DNA of 64,000 nt from the NCBI RefSeq assembly GCF_011777495.1, contig NZ_JAATJS010000001.1, positions 248,001 through 312,000 on the forward strand, read 5' to 3'. Shown in pieces: positions 42,531 to 53,713 of this stretch. This stretch comes from Microvirga terricola. Lineage in GTDB: Bacteria > Pseudomonadota > Alphaproteobacteria > Rhizobiales > Beijerinckiaceae. How positions within the stretch are numbered: position 1 is the first letter of the stretch; the number at the start of each line of letters is the position of its first letter. Position numbers and translations under genes: made by a program. The notes beneath the pieces are model-generated. The model saw only the letters and a list, made by a program, of their open reading frames with translations. It did not search any database and was not told the origin of the DNA.

Positions 42531-43418
42531 TTATCGGCCTTTGAGAACCTCAACCAAGGTTTTTCCAAGGCGGGCCGGTGACGGCGACACGCGGATGCCC
42601 GCAGCCTCCATCGCAGCAATCTTGTCCTCAGCGCCGCCCTTGCCGCCGGAGATGATTGCGCCGGCGTGACCCATACGGCGTCCGGGAGGAGCCGTGCGGC
42701 CGGCGATGAAGCCGACCATCGGCTTCTTGCGGCCCTTCTTGGCCTCGCGGGCGATGAACTCGGCCGCCTCTTCTTCCGCCGAGCCGCCGATCTCGCCGAT
42801 CATGACGATCGACTCGGTCTTGGGGTCGGAGAGGAACATGTCGAGCATCTCGATGAACTCGGTGCCCTTGACCGGATCGCCGCCGATGCCGACCGCCGTG
42901 GTCTGGCCGAGGCCTTCGTTGGTGGTCTGGAACACGGCCTCATAGGTCAGCGTGCCGGAGCGCGACACGATACCGACCGAGCCGGGCTTGAAGATGTTCG
43001 CCGGCATGATGCCGATCTTCGATTCACCCGCCGTCACGATACCGGGGCAGTTCGGGCCAATGAGGCGCGACTTGGAGCCCTGGAGCGAACGCTTCACGCG
43101 CACCATGTCGAGCACCGGAATGCCTTCGGTGATGCAGACGATGAGCGGAATTTCCGCGTCGATGGCTTCGCAGATCGCATCAGCCGCGCCCGGCGGCGGA
43201 ACGTAGACGACCGAGGCGTCGGCGCCGGTCTTCTCGCGCGCTTCCTTCACCGTGTCGAAGACGGGAAGGTTGAGATGCGTCGAGCCGCCTTTACCGGGCG
43301 AAGTGCCGCCGACCATCTTGGTGCCGTAGGCGATGGCCTGCTCGGAGTGGAAGGTGCCGTTCTTGCCGGTGAAGCCCTGGCAGATGACCTTGGTGTTCTT
43401 GTCGATGAGGATGGACAT
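42531..43418 (-). CDS. sucD: Succinate-CoA ligase, alpha subunit
   Basis: A 295-residue subunit with the CoA-binding Rossmann domain ([14 protein letters not shown]) and the phosphohistidine loop [10 protein letters not shown] near residue 245. With SucC it converts succinyl-CoA to succinate while making a nucleoside triphosphate. Unusually, it does not directly follow sucC: a 178-codon gene lies between. The sucD Shine-Dalgarno AGGTGA is embedded in the last codons and stop of that gene. Confidence 0.97.
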   Translation of the reverse strand: MSILIDKNTKVICQGFTGKNGTFHSEQAIAYGTKMVGGTSPGKGGSTHLNLPVFDTVKEAREKTGADASVVYVPPPGAADAICEAIDAEIPLIVCITEGIPVLDMVRVKRSLQGSKSRLIGPNCPGIVTAGESKIGIMPANIFKPGSVGIVSRSGTLTYEAVFQTTNEGLGQTTAVGIGGDPVKGTEFIEMLDMFLSDPKTESIVMIGEIGGSAEEEAAEFIAREAKKGRKKPMVGFIAGRTAPPGRRMGHAGAIISGGKGGAEDKIAAMEAAGIRVSPSPARLGKTLVEVLKGR

Positions 43419-43425
43419 ATTGGAA

Positions 43426-43962
43426 TCACCTGCGTCGGTTGATATTGCGCGTCGTCATGAGTGTGGTTTCGGTGCCATTCGATTTGCGTTTCTCGATATA
43501 AGCAAATCGTGGCCCCTGAGAGCTTTTCGGCTCCCAGCGAGTCATACTTTCCGTCTCGTACACGCGGCGAACTGGAGAATTCAGTTTAAGCGCGTTCGCA
43601 AAAGAGGCTTCAATTTGCGGATCAGAATAAGGCTCCGCGAAAACAGTACAAACCTCTGAATCGCTTGCAGTACTTTTTCTAGGATCCACCAATGTCGCGA
43701 CTGATACTTTCACCGAAACATTGCTGGCGCTTTGAACTTTCCAGATTGACGTCGTGACAACCTGTGTTTCAAAACGCTTAACTTCGTTGAAAGATTCACG
43801 GCTCCAGCCCTTAGCAGCGCCAGTTTTCTCGAGAACATTCATCAGGGGACTTGCTTTAGTGCAAATCTCCTTGAAGGCATCGACCATGACCTCCTGCATG
43901 TTGGCCTTCGCGGCACTTGTCGCATACAAGATTGCAGTGAGGGTTAGCACTAAAACCCGCAT
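43426..43962 (-). CDS. Small secreted protein of unknown function inserted between sucC and sucD
   Basis: A 178-residue protein not recognised by family. It starts [20 protein letters not shown], a signal peptide with cleavage likely near residue 20-22, then a soluble domain with two cysteines (C36 region EICTKA and EVCTVF) that could form a disulfide. The ATG stands 2 nt after the sucC stop, and the stop is 7 nt before sucD, so it is wired into the TCA operon. Its base composition is visibly more AT-rich than the neighbours, with rarer codons, which suggests acquisition. No function can be stated. Confidence 0.75.
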   Translation of the reverse strand: MRVLVLTLTAILYATSAAKANMQEVMVDAFKEICTKASPLMNVLEKTGAAKGWSRESFNEVKRFETQVVTTSIWKVQSASNVSVKVSVATLVDPRKSTASDSEVCTVFAEPYSDPQIEASFANALKLNSPVRRVYETESMTRWEPKSSQGPRFAYIEKRKSNGTETTLMTTRNINRRR

Positions 43963-43964
43963 GG

Positions 43965-45164
<1,200 letters not shown>

Positions 45165-45220
45165 GTGTTCGCTTTCTTATGGCGAATGGTGATTTCGCGA
45201 ATGAGGCGGGTGAACGGCTT

Positions 45221-45244
45221 GAATGGCGAAGGGCTTCGCCATTC
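45221..45244. other. Perfect intergenic hairpin between mdh and sucC
   Basis: GAATGGCGAA / TTCGCCATTC, a 10-bp perfect stem with a GGGC loop. A further partial copy of one arm (GGCGAATGGTGA) lies at 45181-45192, allowing alternative pairing with TCACCA downstream. No T-run; probably an mRNA-stability or repeat element rather than a terminator. Confidence 0.55.
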
Positions 45245-45261
45245 ACCACTCACCAGTCGCC

Positions 45262-46305
<1,044 letters not shown>

Positions 46306-46425
46306 TCAGCGAAAGGTTAAACGGCAAGGGTTTGCGGCCTCTCGCGACCAGCCCCGCCTGCGACAAGCTGGAATAGACCCCTGTTTTCAGAGTCTTAGGG
46401 TATCGAGCCACCTCGATAATTTCAT

Positions 46426-46449
46426 GTTACATCTTTTTAAATTTGTAAC
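46426..46449. promoter_or_regulatory. AT-rich inverted repeat upstream of mdh, possible operator
   Basis: GTTACA (46426-46431), 12 AT-rich bases, then TGTAAC (46444-46449). It lies in the gap between tetR and mdh, about 200 bp before the mdh start. The spacing and AT-rich centre fit a dimeric repressor site; the adjacent TetR protein is one candidate binder, but that is inference. Confidence 0.35.
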
Positions 46450-46454
46450 CTACG

Positions 46455-47087
46455 TCAGACGCTGCCATTCGCGAGCGCCCGCAAAATGACCCGCACGACC
46501 CCCGCAAGGCGCTGGTCCAGCCTGTCCTGCGGCATCTCCGCATCGAGCCGGATGGCGATAGGGTTGATGAACCGGTAGGCCGCATCGCTGATGAAGGAGA
46601 GCGCCCGTTCCCGATCCCGCGGATCGAACTTGCCCGTGTTGATCCCCTCGTCCAGCACCCGCTCGATCAACTGCCGCATCCGGGAGCGATGCTTGCGGAT
46701 CAGCGCCCGGGAGGTCTCGGTCGCGGAGCAATAGACATCGAAAAGGTTGCAGTCTTCGATCAAAAGCTCGCGCTGGGTGCGTGACCAGGCCTGGAGCAGG
46801 CGCTCGAGCTTGTCGTCGGCCGGGTCGGGGGAGTCCGCGACCTCGGCAACGAGGGCTTCGAGGACCTTAAGCCATTGCCCGGCCACCGCATCGATCAGCG
46901 CCGCCTTGGAGGCGAAATAGCGATAGACATTGGCATGGGTCATCCCCGCCGCGTCGGCGATGCTGACGACCGTCACATGGCGGGGGCCGAAGCGTTTGAG
47001 ATGATCGGCCGCGATGGCGAGAAGCCGGGTATCAGCGGGTGCGGTGGCCTCCGCGAAGCGCGAGGAACCGCTGCGAGGCCGCTTCAT
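46455..47087 (-). CDS. TetR family transcriptional regulator
   Basis: A 210-residue repressor-type protein with the TetR helix-turn-helix VTVVSIADAAGMTHANVYRYFASKAALIDAV (about 38-68) and a helical ligand-binding domain. The effector is not predictable. Its ATG overlaps the zapE stop as ATGA (47084-47087), so it is co-expressed with a cell-division ATPase; this coupling recurs in related genomes to my knowledge, but the regulated genes are unknown. An inverted repeat just downstream could be its site. Confidence 0.88.
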   Translation of the reverse strand: MKRPRSGSSRFAEATAPADTRLLAIAADHLKRFGPRHVTVVSIADAAGMTHANVYRYFASKAALIDAVAGQWLKVLEALVAEVADSPDPADDKLERLLQAWSRTQRELLIEDCNLFDVYCSATETSRALIRKHRSRMRQLIERVLDEGINTGKFDPRDRERALSFISDAAYRFINPIAIRLDAEMPQDRLDQRLAGVVRVILRALANGSV

Positions 47088-48277
47088 GTCTCGACCAGAC
47101 CAGTTGTTTCGCCGCTCGCTGTGGAGTCGGCGGGGCCGTGCGGCAGGGCGAGGTATTCTTCTGAGCGCATCTCGATGAGCCGCGACACTGTGCGGTCGAA
47201 CTCGAAAGCCTCGCGGCCCGTCTCGGCGCGGTAGAGCTCCGTCGCCTCGGCCTCGGCGGAGGCCAACAGCTTCACGTGCGAGTCATAGAGCGCATCGATC
47301 AACATGATGAAGCGCTTGGCCTCGTTGCGTCGGTCGAACCCCATGCGGGGAATGTTTTCGACGATCACGGTGTGAAACTCTTCCGCGATCATCAGGTAGT
47401 CCGATGCGCCGAGCGGCTTAGAGCAGAGATCCTCGAAAGCGAACCGCGCGACGCCGCCGGCCGCTTCAGGAACCTCGACCGGATGCCCTTTAACGGTCAG
47501 CGTCATGGCCTCGCCATGCTTCCGACCTGAGAGATTCTGGAAGGCATGGGTCAGCGCTTCGTGCGAGTGCGCATCGGCGGGGGCGTAGAAGACCGGGCTG
47601 CCCGCTAGCTTTTCCAACCGAAAATCCGTGCGGGCTTCGAGCTTCACGACGCTCATGCGCTCTTGCAGAAGCGTGATGAACGGCAAGAAGAACGTGCGGT
47701 TGAGGCCACCTTCATAAAGCCGGTCGGGCTCGACGTTGGAGGTCGCGACCACCACGACGCCGTGCGCGAACAAGGCCGTGAACAGGCGGCCCAAAATCAT
47801 CGCATCGGCAATGTCGGTAACGGTGAACTCGTCGAAGCAAAGAACCCAGGATTCTTTCGCCAGCGCATCCGCGACCGGCCCGATGGGGTCGTCGCCCTTT
47901 ACCGCGCCATTCTTCAATTGCTGGCGCCATTGGTGGATGCGTTCGTGCACATCGGCCATGAAGGCGTGGAAATGGACCCGCCGCTTGCGCTGCACCGGCA
48001 GCGCCTCGAAGAAAAGGTCCATCAGCATGGTCTTGCCGCGCCCGACGGAGCCCCAGACGTAGAGGCCCTTCGGCACATGCGGATGACGCTTGCTGAAGAA
48101 CCAGCCGAGCACGTTGGTCTTACGCGCCAGGCGGAAGCCGCGCAGGCTGTCAGCCAGTGTTTCGAGCTGCCGCAGAAGAACCACTTGCGCGGGATCGCGC
48201 TCAATGGCCCCGGCGGCGACGAGAGCGTCGTAGCGGGCTGTGATGGATTGCGGCGGGAGGAGCGGGGTATCGTTCAC
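47084..48277 (-). CDS. zapE: Cell division ATPase ZapE (AFG1 family)
   Basis: A 397-residue AAA-like ATPase with Walker A GSVGRGKTMLMDLF and Walker B VLCFDEFTVTD, characteristic of ZapE/AFG1/LACE1. ZapE associates with the FtsZ ring, especially in late constriction. The start is a GTG with no strong Shine-Dalgarno sequence; nothing better is available. It is often beside mdh in alphaproteobacteria, as here. The downstream tetR overlaps its stop by 4 nt. Confidence 0.95.
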   Translation of the reverse strand: MNDTPLLPPQSITARYDALVAAGAIERDPAQVVLLRQLETLADSLRGFRLARKTNVLGWFFSKRHPHVPKGLYVWGSVGRGKTMLMDLFFEALPVQRKRRVHFHAFMADVHERIHQWRQQLKNGAVKGDDPIGPVADALAKESWVLCFDEFTVTDIADAMILGRLFTALFAHGVVVVATSNVEPDRLYEGGLNRTFFLPFITLLQERMSVVKLEARTDFRLEKLAGSPVFYAPADAHSHEALTHAFQNLSGRKHGEAMTLTVKGHPVEVPEAAGGVARFAFEDLCSKPLGASDYLMIAEEFHTVIVENIPRMGFDRRNEAKRFIMLIDALYDSHVKLLASAEAEATELYRAETGREAFEFDRTVSRLIEMRSEEYLALPHGPADSTASGETTGLVET

Positions 48278-48319
48278 GGAAATGACCGATACCGCCCTGA
48301 AGCGTTCAGCGCAAACGGC

Positions 48320-48928
48320 TTATCGCGACAGCGAAAGCGGCGCGCCGGATTTTGCGAGAACGCCGCTGAGCGCGCTGGACGACCCGCGCAGACGCGCGGC
48401 GACCGCCCCGCCCTGCTGGTAGAGATAGACCTCGCCATCACGATAGTCCCACGCATTGACCTTCGTGAGATCCGTGCTCGAGCATCCGGAGGACGACGCG
48501 CGGTAGAGATCGAGCGCGGGTGCGGATGAGAGCTGAACCCGGCAGGAGCCACCCGCGGCATCCCTCGCGGTCCAGTTGCCGACCATAGAGGTGCGGCTGG
48601 AGGGAGCAGCCGGAGCTGCGGGCGTCTCGACCGGAGCGTGAGCGGCGGGAGGTAGTGCCGCGAGATCGGTGCCACCGGACTGCAGGCCGGGGGAGCCGGA
48701 CATCGGCGCACCGGCGACGGGCGGCAGCGGCTGGCCGGCAATCGGAGGCAGAGGCTCCGCGGTGATCGGCCCGGACGGCACGGCCTCAACCGGCTCCTGC
48801 TGCGGCACGACGGGCGCGGCCTGGGCGCTGCGGAATGGCGATCCGCCAAATCGGGAAGAGGAGGAACATGCGCCCAGCGCAAGCGCCATCACGCCGACGA
48901 TGGCAACGGTATAAACGCGAAGGCTCAT
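48320..48928 (-). CDS. Omp19-like lipoprotein with an Inh-type protease inhibitor domain
   Basis: A 202-residue lipoprotein: signal peptide with lipobox LALGAC (Cys about 21), a long Pro/Ala-rich linker (about 35-110) and a C-terminal AprI/Inh beta-barrel domain (MVGNWTARDAAGGSCRVQLSS to the end) with a cysteine pair that can form a disulfide. This matches Brucella Omp19-type proteins, outer-membrane lipoproteins able to inhibit proteases. Located before zapE on the same strand. Confidence 0.87.
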   Translation of the reverse strand: MSLRVYTVAIVGVMALALGACSSSSRFGGSPFRSAQAAPVVPQQEPVEAVPSGPITAEPLPPIAGQPLPPVAGAPMSGSPGLQSGGTDLAALPPAAHAPVETPAAPAAPSSRTSMVGNWTARDAAGGSCRVQLSSAPALDLYRASSSGCSSTDLTKVNAWDYRDGEVYLYQQGGAVAARLRGSSSALSGVLAKSGAPLSLSR

Positions 48929-49172
48929 TCTGACCTCGATCGTGCTTGCGGCTTCTGGTTTTACCGCTCCTGCGCCCGGGAACCTGAAATGGCAGGAATC
49001 AGGAACGAGTCAAGCCAAGCCTGTCTTTGAGGCGCTTGAGGGACTGCACCTGTGACAATGTCGGCGCACCTTCGACCCGGCGCTGGGACGAGAGGACCAG
49101 AAACGGCTAGGGCGCCCCAAATTGCAACGATATCCCGCCGCAATTTGAAGCGTACCCCTAATGCACGGATCC

Positions 49173-49955
49173 TTAGACCACGCGCTCAACCATCATCTTC
49201 TTGATCTCGGCAATCGCCTTCGCCGGATTCAGGCCCTTCGGGCAGGTATTGGCGCAGTTCATGATCGTGTGGCAGCGATAGAGCTTGAACGGATCGTGGA
49301 GCGCATCGAGACGCTCGCCGGTCGATTCGTCGCGACTGTCGATGAGCCAGCGATAGGCCTGGAGCAGAGCGGCAGGACCGAGGAAGCGGTCGTCGTTCCA
49401 CCAGTAGCTCGGGCACGAGGTCGAGCAGCAGGCGCAGAGAATGCACTCGTAGAGGCCATCGAGCTTCGCGCGCTCTTTCGGCGTCTGGCGCCATTCCTTC
49501 TCCGGTTCCGGCGTCTCCGTGTGGAGCCAGGGCTCGACGGACGCATGCTGCGCGAAAAAGTTCGTCAGGTCCGGCACCAAATCCTTCAGCACCGGCATGT
49601 GCGGGAGAGGATAGATTTTGACCGTGCCGCCGTTGCACTCGTCGATGCCGAGCGTACAGGCCAGCGTGTTCTGCCCCATGATGTTCATGGCGCAGGACCC
49701 GCAGATGCCTTCGCGGCACGAGCGGCGGAAGGTCAGCGTCGAGTCGACCTTGTTCTTGATCCACAGAAGCGCATCGAGAACCATCGGCCCGCAATCGTCG
49801 CGGTCGACATAATAGGTGTCGATGCGCGGCTTTTGTCCGTCATCCGGATTCCAGCGATAGATGCGGAACGCCGTGACGTTCTTGGCCTCGGCCGGCTTCG
49901 GCCAGGTCTTGCCTTCGGTGTACTGGGAGTTCTTGGGGAGCGTGAACTGGGCCAT
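49173..49955 (-). CDS. sdhB: Succinate dehydrogenase iron-sulfur subunit
   Basis: A 260-residue subunit with the three cluster-binding cysteine sets: [12 protein letters not shown] (2Fe-2S), [15 protein letters not shown] (4Fe-4S) and [17 protein letters not shown] (3Fe-4S/4Fe-4S). It passes electrons from the flavin of SdhA to ubiquinone at the inner membrane. Last gene of sdhCDAB, 14 bp after sdhA. The 244 bp beyond it towards the lipoprotein gene shows no convincing gene. Confidence 0.97.
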   Translation of the reverse strand: MAQFTLPKNSQYTEGKTWPKPAEAKNVTAFRIYRWNPDDGQKPRIDTYYVDRDDCGPMVLDALLWIKNKVDSTLTFRRSCREGICGSCAMNIMGQNTLACTLGIDECNGGTVKIYPLPHMPVLKDLVPDLTNFFAQHASVEPWLHTETPEPEKEWRQTPKERAKLDGLYECILCACCSTSCPSYWWNDDRFLGPAALLQAYRWLIDSRDESTGERLDALHDPFKLYRCHTIMNCANTCPKGLNPAKAIAEIKKMMVERVV

Positions 49956-49969
49956 TGGTGAGCTCTTCC

Positions 49970-51778
49970 TTAATACACGCGAGCCTTCGGCTCGATGTAC
50001 TGGATCTCGTTCGACATCGTGTAGGTGTGCACGGGGCGGTAATCGAGCGTCGCCTTGTGAGAGGTGTCGTCGAGCCAGGCCAGCGTGTGCTTCATCCAGG
50101 TCTTGTCGTCGCGCTCAGGGAAGTCCTCGCGGGCATGTGCGCCGCGCGATTCCTGACGGTTCAGCGCGCCTTCCATGGTCACGACCGCCTGACCGATCAG
50201 GTTGTCGAATTCAAGCGTCTCGATGAGATCGGTGTTCCAGATCAGCGAACGATCCGTGACCTTGATGTCGGACGAAGCGTTCCACACCTTGTGGATCAGC
50301 TCCTTGCCCTCGGCCAGCACCTCACCCGTGCGGAAGACGGCGCAGTTGTTCTGCATGGTCTTCTGCATATCGAGGCGCAGTTCCGCAGTCGGGGTCGAGC
50401 CGTTGGCGTAGCGGAACTTGTCGAGGCGCGAGAGCGCGAGAGCGTCCGCATCCTTCGGGAGATCGGAATGCTTTTCGTTCGGCGTCAAAATCTCGGCGCA
50501 GCGCAGGCCGGCCGCGCGGCCGAAGACCACGAGATCGATGAGCGAGTTGGAGCCGAGGCGGTTTGCGCCGTGCACCGACACGCAGGCCGCTTCGCCGAGC
50601 GCCATCAGACCCGGCACCACCGTATCCGGGTTGCCGTCCTTCAGGGTCAACACTTCGCCGTGATAGTTCGTCGGGATGCCGCCCATGTTGTAGTGGACGG
50701 TCGGCAGAACCGGGATCGGCTCCTTCGTCACATCGACGCCCGCGAAAATCTTGGCGCTTTCCGAAATGCCGGGCAGGCGCTCGTGCAGGATCTTCGGATC
50801 GAGGTGATCGAGGTGCAGGTAGATGTGATCGTTGTTCTTGCCTACGCCGCGGCCGGCGCGGATTTCCATGGTCATCGCGCGGGAGACGACGTCACGGGAG
50901 GCAAGATCCTTCGCGGACGGCGCATAGCGCTCCATGAAGCGCTCGCCTTGCGAGTTGGTGAGGTAACCGCCCTCGCCGCGCGCGCCCTCGGTAATGAGGC
51001 AGCCCGCGCCGTAGATGCCGGTGGGGTGGAATTGCACGAACTCCATGTCCTGCAGCGGCAGGCCGGCGCGCAGCACCAAGGCGTTGCCGTCGCCCGTGCA
51101 GGTATGCGCCGAGGTCGCCGAGAAATAGGCGCGTCCGTAGCCACCCGTCGCGAGAATGGTCATGTGCGCGCGGAAGCGGTGGATCTCGCCGGTCGTCATG
51201 TCGAGCGCGACGACGCCGACGCAGCGGCCCTCGCTGTTCATCATGAGATCGAGGGCGAAGTACTCGATGAAGAAGTTGGTCTGGTTGCGAACCGCCTGGC
51301 CGTAGAGCGTGTGCAGGATCGCGTGGCCGGTGCGGTCGGCGGCGGCGCAGGTGCGCTGCGCGGTGCCCTTGCCGTAATCCGTCGTCATGCCGCCGAAGGG
51401 GCGCTGATAGATCTTGCCCTCGTCCGTGCGCGAGAACGGGACGCCCCAATGCTCCAGCTCATAGACGGCGGCCGGTGCGTTGCGGCAGAGATACTCGATG
51501 GCGTCCTGGTCGCCGAGCCAGTCCGAACCCTTGACGGTGTCGTACATGTGCCAGCGCCAATCGTCCGGCCCCATATTGCCGAGCGAGGCGGAGATGCCGC
51601 CCTGCGCCGCGACCGTGTGCGAGCGGGTCGGGAACACTTTCGTGATACAGGCGGTGCGGAGGCCCGCCTGCGAGCAGCCTACCGTGGCGCGAAGCCCCGC
51701 GCCGCCCGCGCCGACCACCACCACGTCGAAGGTGTGATCGATGACCTTATAGGCGTTGCCGTTGGTTCCTTGGGCCAT
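49970..51778 (-). CDS. sdhA: Succinate dehydrogenase flavoprotein subunit
   Basis: A 602-residue flavoprotein. FAD-binding GAGGAGLRA near residue 23, the covalent flavin histidine H54 in [10 protein letters not shown] and the active-site HPTGIYGAG with the following arginine-rich REGGYL-type segment are present. It oxidises succinate to fumarate in the TCA cycle and complex II. Between sdhD (12 bp gap) and sdhB. Full length. Confidence 0.98.
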   Translation of the reverse strand: MAQGTNGNAYKVIDHTFDVVVVGAGGAGLRATVGCSQAGLRTACITKVFPTRSHTVAAQGGISASLGNMGPDDWRWHMYDTVKGSDWLGDQDAIEYLCRNAPAAVYELEHWGVPFSRTDEGKIYQRPFGGMTTDYGKGTAQRTCAAADRTGHAILHTLYGQAVRNQTNFFIEYFALDLMMNSEGRCVGVVALDMTTGEIHRFRAHMTILATGGYGRAYFSATSAHTCTGDGNALVLRAGLPLQDMEFVQFHPTGIYGAGCLITEGARGEGGYLTNSQGERFMERYAPSAKDLASRDVVSRAMTMEIRAGRGVGKNNDHIYLHLDHLDPKILHERLPGISESAKIFAGVDVTKEPIPVLPTVHYNMGGIPTNYHGEVLTLKDGNPDTVVPGLMALGEAACVSVHGANRLGSNSLIDLVVFGRAAGLRCAEILTPNEKHSDLPKDADALALSRLDKFRYANGSTPTAELRLDMQKTMQNNCAVFRTGEVLAEGKELIHKVWNASSDIKVTDRSLIWNTDLIETLEFDNLIGQAVVTMEGALNRQESRGAHAREDFPERDDKTWMKHTLAWLDDTSHKATLDYRPVHTYTMSNEIQYIEPKARVY

Positions 51779-51790
51779 GTGTGACGTTCC

Positions 51791-52195
51791 TTAAAACAGA
51801 ATCCGGCCGAGGCTGACCTTCAGGATCGCGTAGAGGCACGCGATCGCGACGGCGACGGAGTAGAAATTGTTCGCGATGATCGCGACGACACGCAGCCCGC
51901 TGCCCTGCACGTAGTCCTCGATGATGACCTGCATGCCAAGGCGCATGTGGTTGGCCACCGAGACCACCGCGAGAATGAGGACGATCGCGACAAGCGGATG
52001 CGAGATCAGCGCCAGAGCGTCAGCGAAGTTGGCTCCGGCGAGCGCCGCAACGATGAAGACAAAGGCGATCATGAGCGGCACGTTCGCTGCCGCCGTCAGA
52101 CGCTGGAGCCACCAATGCTCCACGCCGTGACCGGAAGCGCCGAGCCCCTTCACGCGGGACAGGGGGGTGCGCATGGAAACGTTGTTGTCGGCCAT
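51791..52195 (-). CDS. sdhD: Succinate dehydrogenase membrane anchor subunit
   Basis: A 134-residue hydrophobic subunit with three transmembrane helices. It starts with a cytoplasmic segment (MADNNVSMRTPLSRVKGLG), and the second helix region HMRLGMQVIIEDYVQG carries the heme/quinone-site histidine and the DY motif. It anchors SdhAB and forms the ubiquinone site with SdhC. Gap to sdhC is 10 bp. Confidence 0.94.
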   Translation of the reverse strand: MADNNVSMRTPLSRVKGLGASGHGVEHWWLQRLTAAANVPLMIAFVFIVAALAGANFADALALISHPLVAIVLILAVVSVANHMRLGMQVIIEDYVQGSGLRVVAIIANNFYSVAVAIACLYAILKVSLGRILF

Positions 52196-52205
52196 GGCGC
52201 TCTCC

Positions 52206-52601
52206 TTAGAGGAACGTGAGGGCGGCGGCCCAGATCGCCAGGGTGAGGGCGATGGAGCCGACCAGGGTGAGACGGGCCATGCCGATGCGCTGATCGCGCT
52301 CCATGCCGTAGCCGAAATCCCAGATGAAATGGCGGATGCCGCCGAGCATGTGGTGCATCAGCACCCAAGTGTAGCCGAACAGGATCAGAAGCCCGAAGGG
52401 CGAGCCGAAGAACCCCTGCACCGCCGCGAAAGCCCGCGGCCCGGTGGCCAGCGCCACGAGCCAGATCGCGAACAGGGCGAACCCGAAATACAGCGCGGTG
52501 CCGGTCGCCCGGTGGAAGACGGACATGGCCATCGTCCAGGTCCAACGATAAATCTGAAGATGCGGGGACAGGGGCCTCTGGGCCTCTTTCGCCTCAGCCA
52601 T
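52206..52601 (-). CDS. sdhC: Succinate dehydrogenase cytochrome b556 subunit
   Basis: A 131-residue membrane subunit with three helices. RPLSPHLQIYRW near the start and HHMLGGIRHFIWDFG with the heme-ligand histidine are SdhC hallmarks. The start at 52601 is supported by AGGAGCG 7 nt upstream and removes a non-conserved 35-residue extension. First gene of sdhCDAB and divergent from a LysR gene across 203 bp. Confidence 0.95.
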   Translation of the reverse strand: MAEAKEAQRPLSPHLQIYRWTWTMAMSVFHRATGTALYFGFALFAIWLVALATGPRAFAAVQGFFGSPFGLLILFGYTWVLMHHMLGGIRHFIWDFGYGMERDQRIGMARLTLVGSIALTLAIWAAALTFL

Positions 52602-52804
52602 GGCGTTCGCTCCTGATCGGCGGCGCAAGTCGCGCTGAAAGTTAGAACGGTTCGTATCTGATGCGCGCGGGCACCGCAATGCGCCTTCTGCGAGAGATGG
52701 TGACATCAGGCAAACTTCGTCAGCCGCGAAGTGTGCCCAAGGGACATACTCTAGACAATCTTTAATAATTCATATCTACCTTCGCGAAACGCGAAGGGAG
52801 CCTT

Positions 52805-53713
52805 ATGCAATTCGATCTGACGGACCTGAGCCTTTTTCGCCATGTGGTCGAGGCCGGAAGCATCACCCACGGAGCGGAAAGGGCCCATCTGGCGCTGGCC
52901 GCCGCCAGCACCCGCATCCGCAACATGGAGAAGTCGCTCGGCGCGCCTCTCCTCCTGCGGAACCGTCAGGGCGTGGTGCCGACGCCGGCGGGACGCACCC
53001 TGCTCCAGCATGCCCGCGCTCTCCTCTCCCAGGCGGAGCGCTTGAGGGAGGATCTCGCCTCCTTCACCGGCGGCCTCGCGGGCCAGATCCGCATCCTGTC
53101 CAACACCAACGCCCTGACCGAGTTCCTGCCCGAGGCGCTCAGCGCCTTCCTCGCCCACCATCCGCAGGTGAGCATCGATCTGGAGGAGCGCCTGAGCGAC
53201 GAGATCGTCGGGCTGATCGCCGAAGGGGTCGGCGACATCGGCATCGTGGCCGGCACCGTCGATACGGGGCGGCTTGAGACCTTTCCCTTCCGCAGTGACC
53301 GGTTCGTCCTCGTCGTGCCCAAGGGGCTCCCTCTGGCGACAAGCACCAAGGTCACCTTCGCCGAAGTGCTGAAATACGATTTTGTTGGCCTCGACCGGGC
53401 GAGCGCCCTGCAGCGCTTTCTCGCGGCCAAGGCGACCCGGATCGGCCTGCCACTGCGCCTGCGGGTTCAGCTACGCAGCTTCGATGCAGTGTGCCGCATG
53501 GTGGAGGCGGGCGTCGGCCTCGGCATCGTGCCCGAAACCACCGCCCGCCGCGCCGGACACACCATGGCGATCACCGCCATCGACCTCGAGGATCCGTGGG
53601 CTGCGCGAGACCTGACCCTGTGCGTCCGCTCGCAAAGCGAGCTGACCGCCACGGCGCGGGAACTAGTGGCGCATCTGCGGGGTGGCGCCGAAGGGCCACC
53701 GCAAACGACCTAA
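52805..53713 (+). CDS. LysR family transcriptional regulator
   Basis: A 302-residue regulator with an N-terminal helix-turn-helix (FRHVVEAGSITHGAERAHLA to RIRNMEKSLG) and a periplasmic-binding-type effector domain. It is divergent from sdhC, the classical position for a LysR protein acting on the neighbour, so control of sdhCDAB is possible, though LysR genes next to sdh are not a general rule. Its TAA stop overlaps the convergent FAD-oxidase stop by 4 nt. Confidence 0.9.
   Translation: MQFDLTDLSLFRHVVEAGSITHGAERAHLALAAASTRIRNMEKSLGAPLLLRNRQGVVPTPAGRTLLQHARALLSQAERLREDLASFTGGLAGQIRILSNTNALTEFLPEALSAFLAHHPQVSIDLEERLSDEIVGLIAEGVGDIGIVAGTVDTGRLETFPFRSDRFVLVVPKGLPLATSTKVTFAEVLKYDFVGLDRASALQRFLAAKATRIGLPLRLRVQLRSFDAVCRMVEAGVGLGIVPETTARRAGHTMAITAIDLEDPWAARDLTLCVRSQSELTATARELVAHLRGGAEGPPQTT

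Noticed and set aside
48961..49143. A 60-codon frame between the lipoprotein and sdhB genes
   Set aside because: No Shine-Dalgarno sequence, no conserved features; looks like random open frame in GC-rich DNA.
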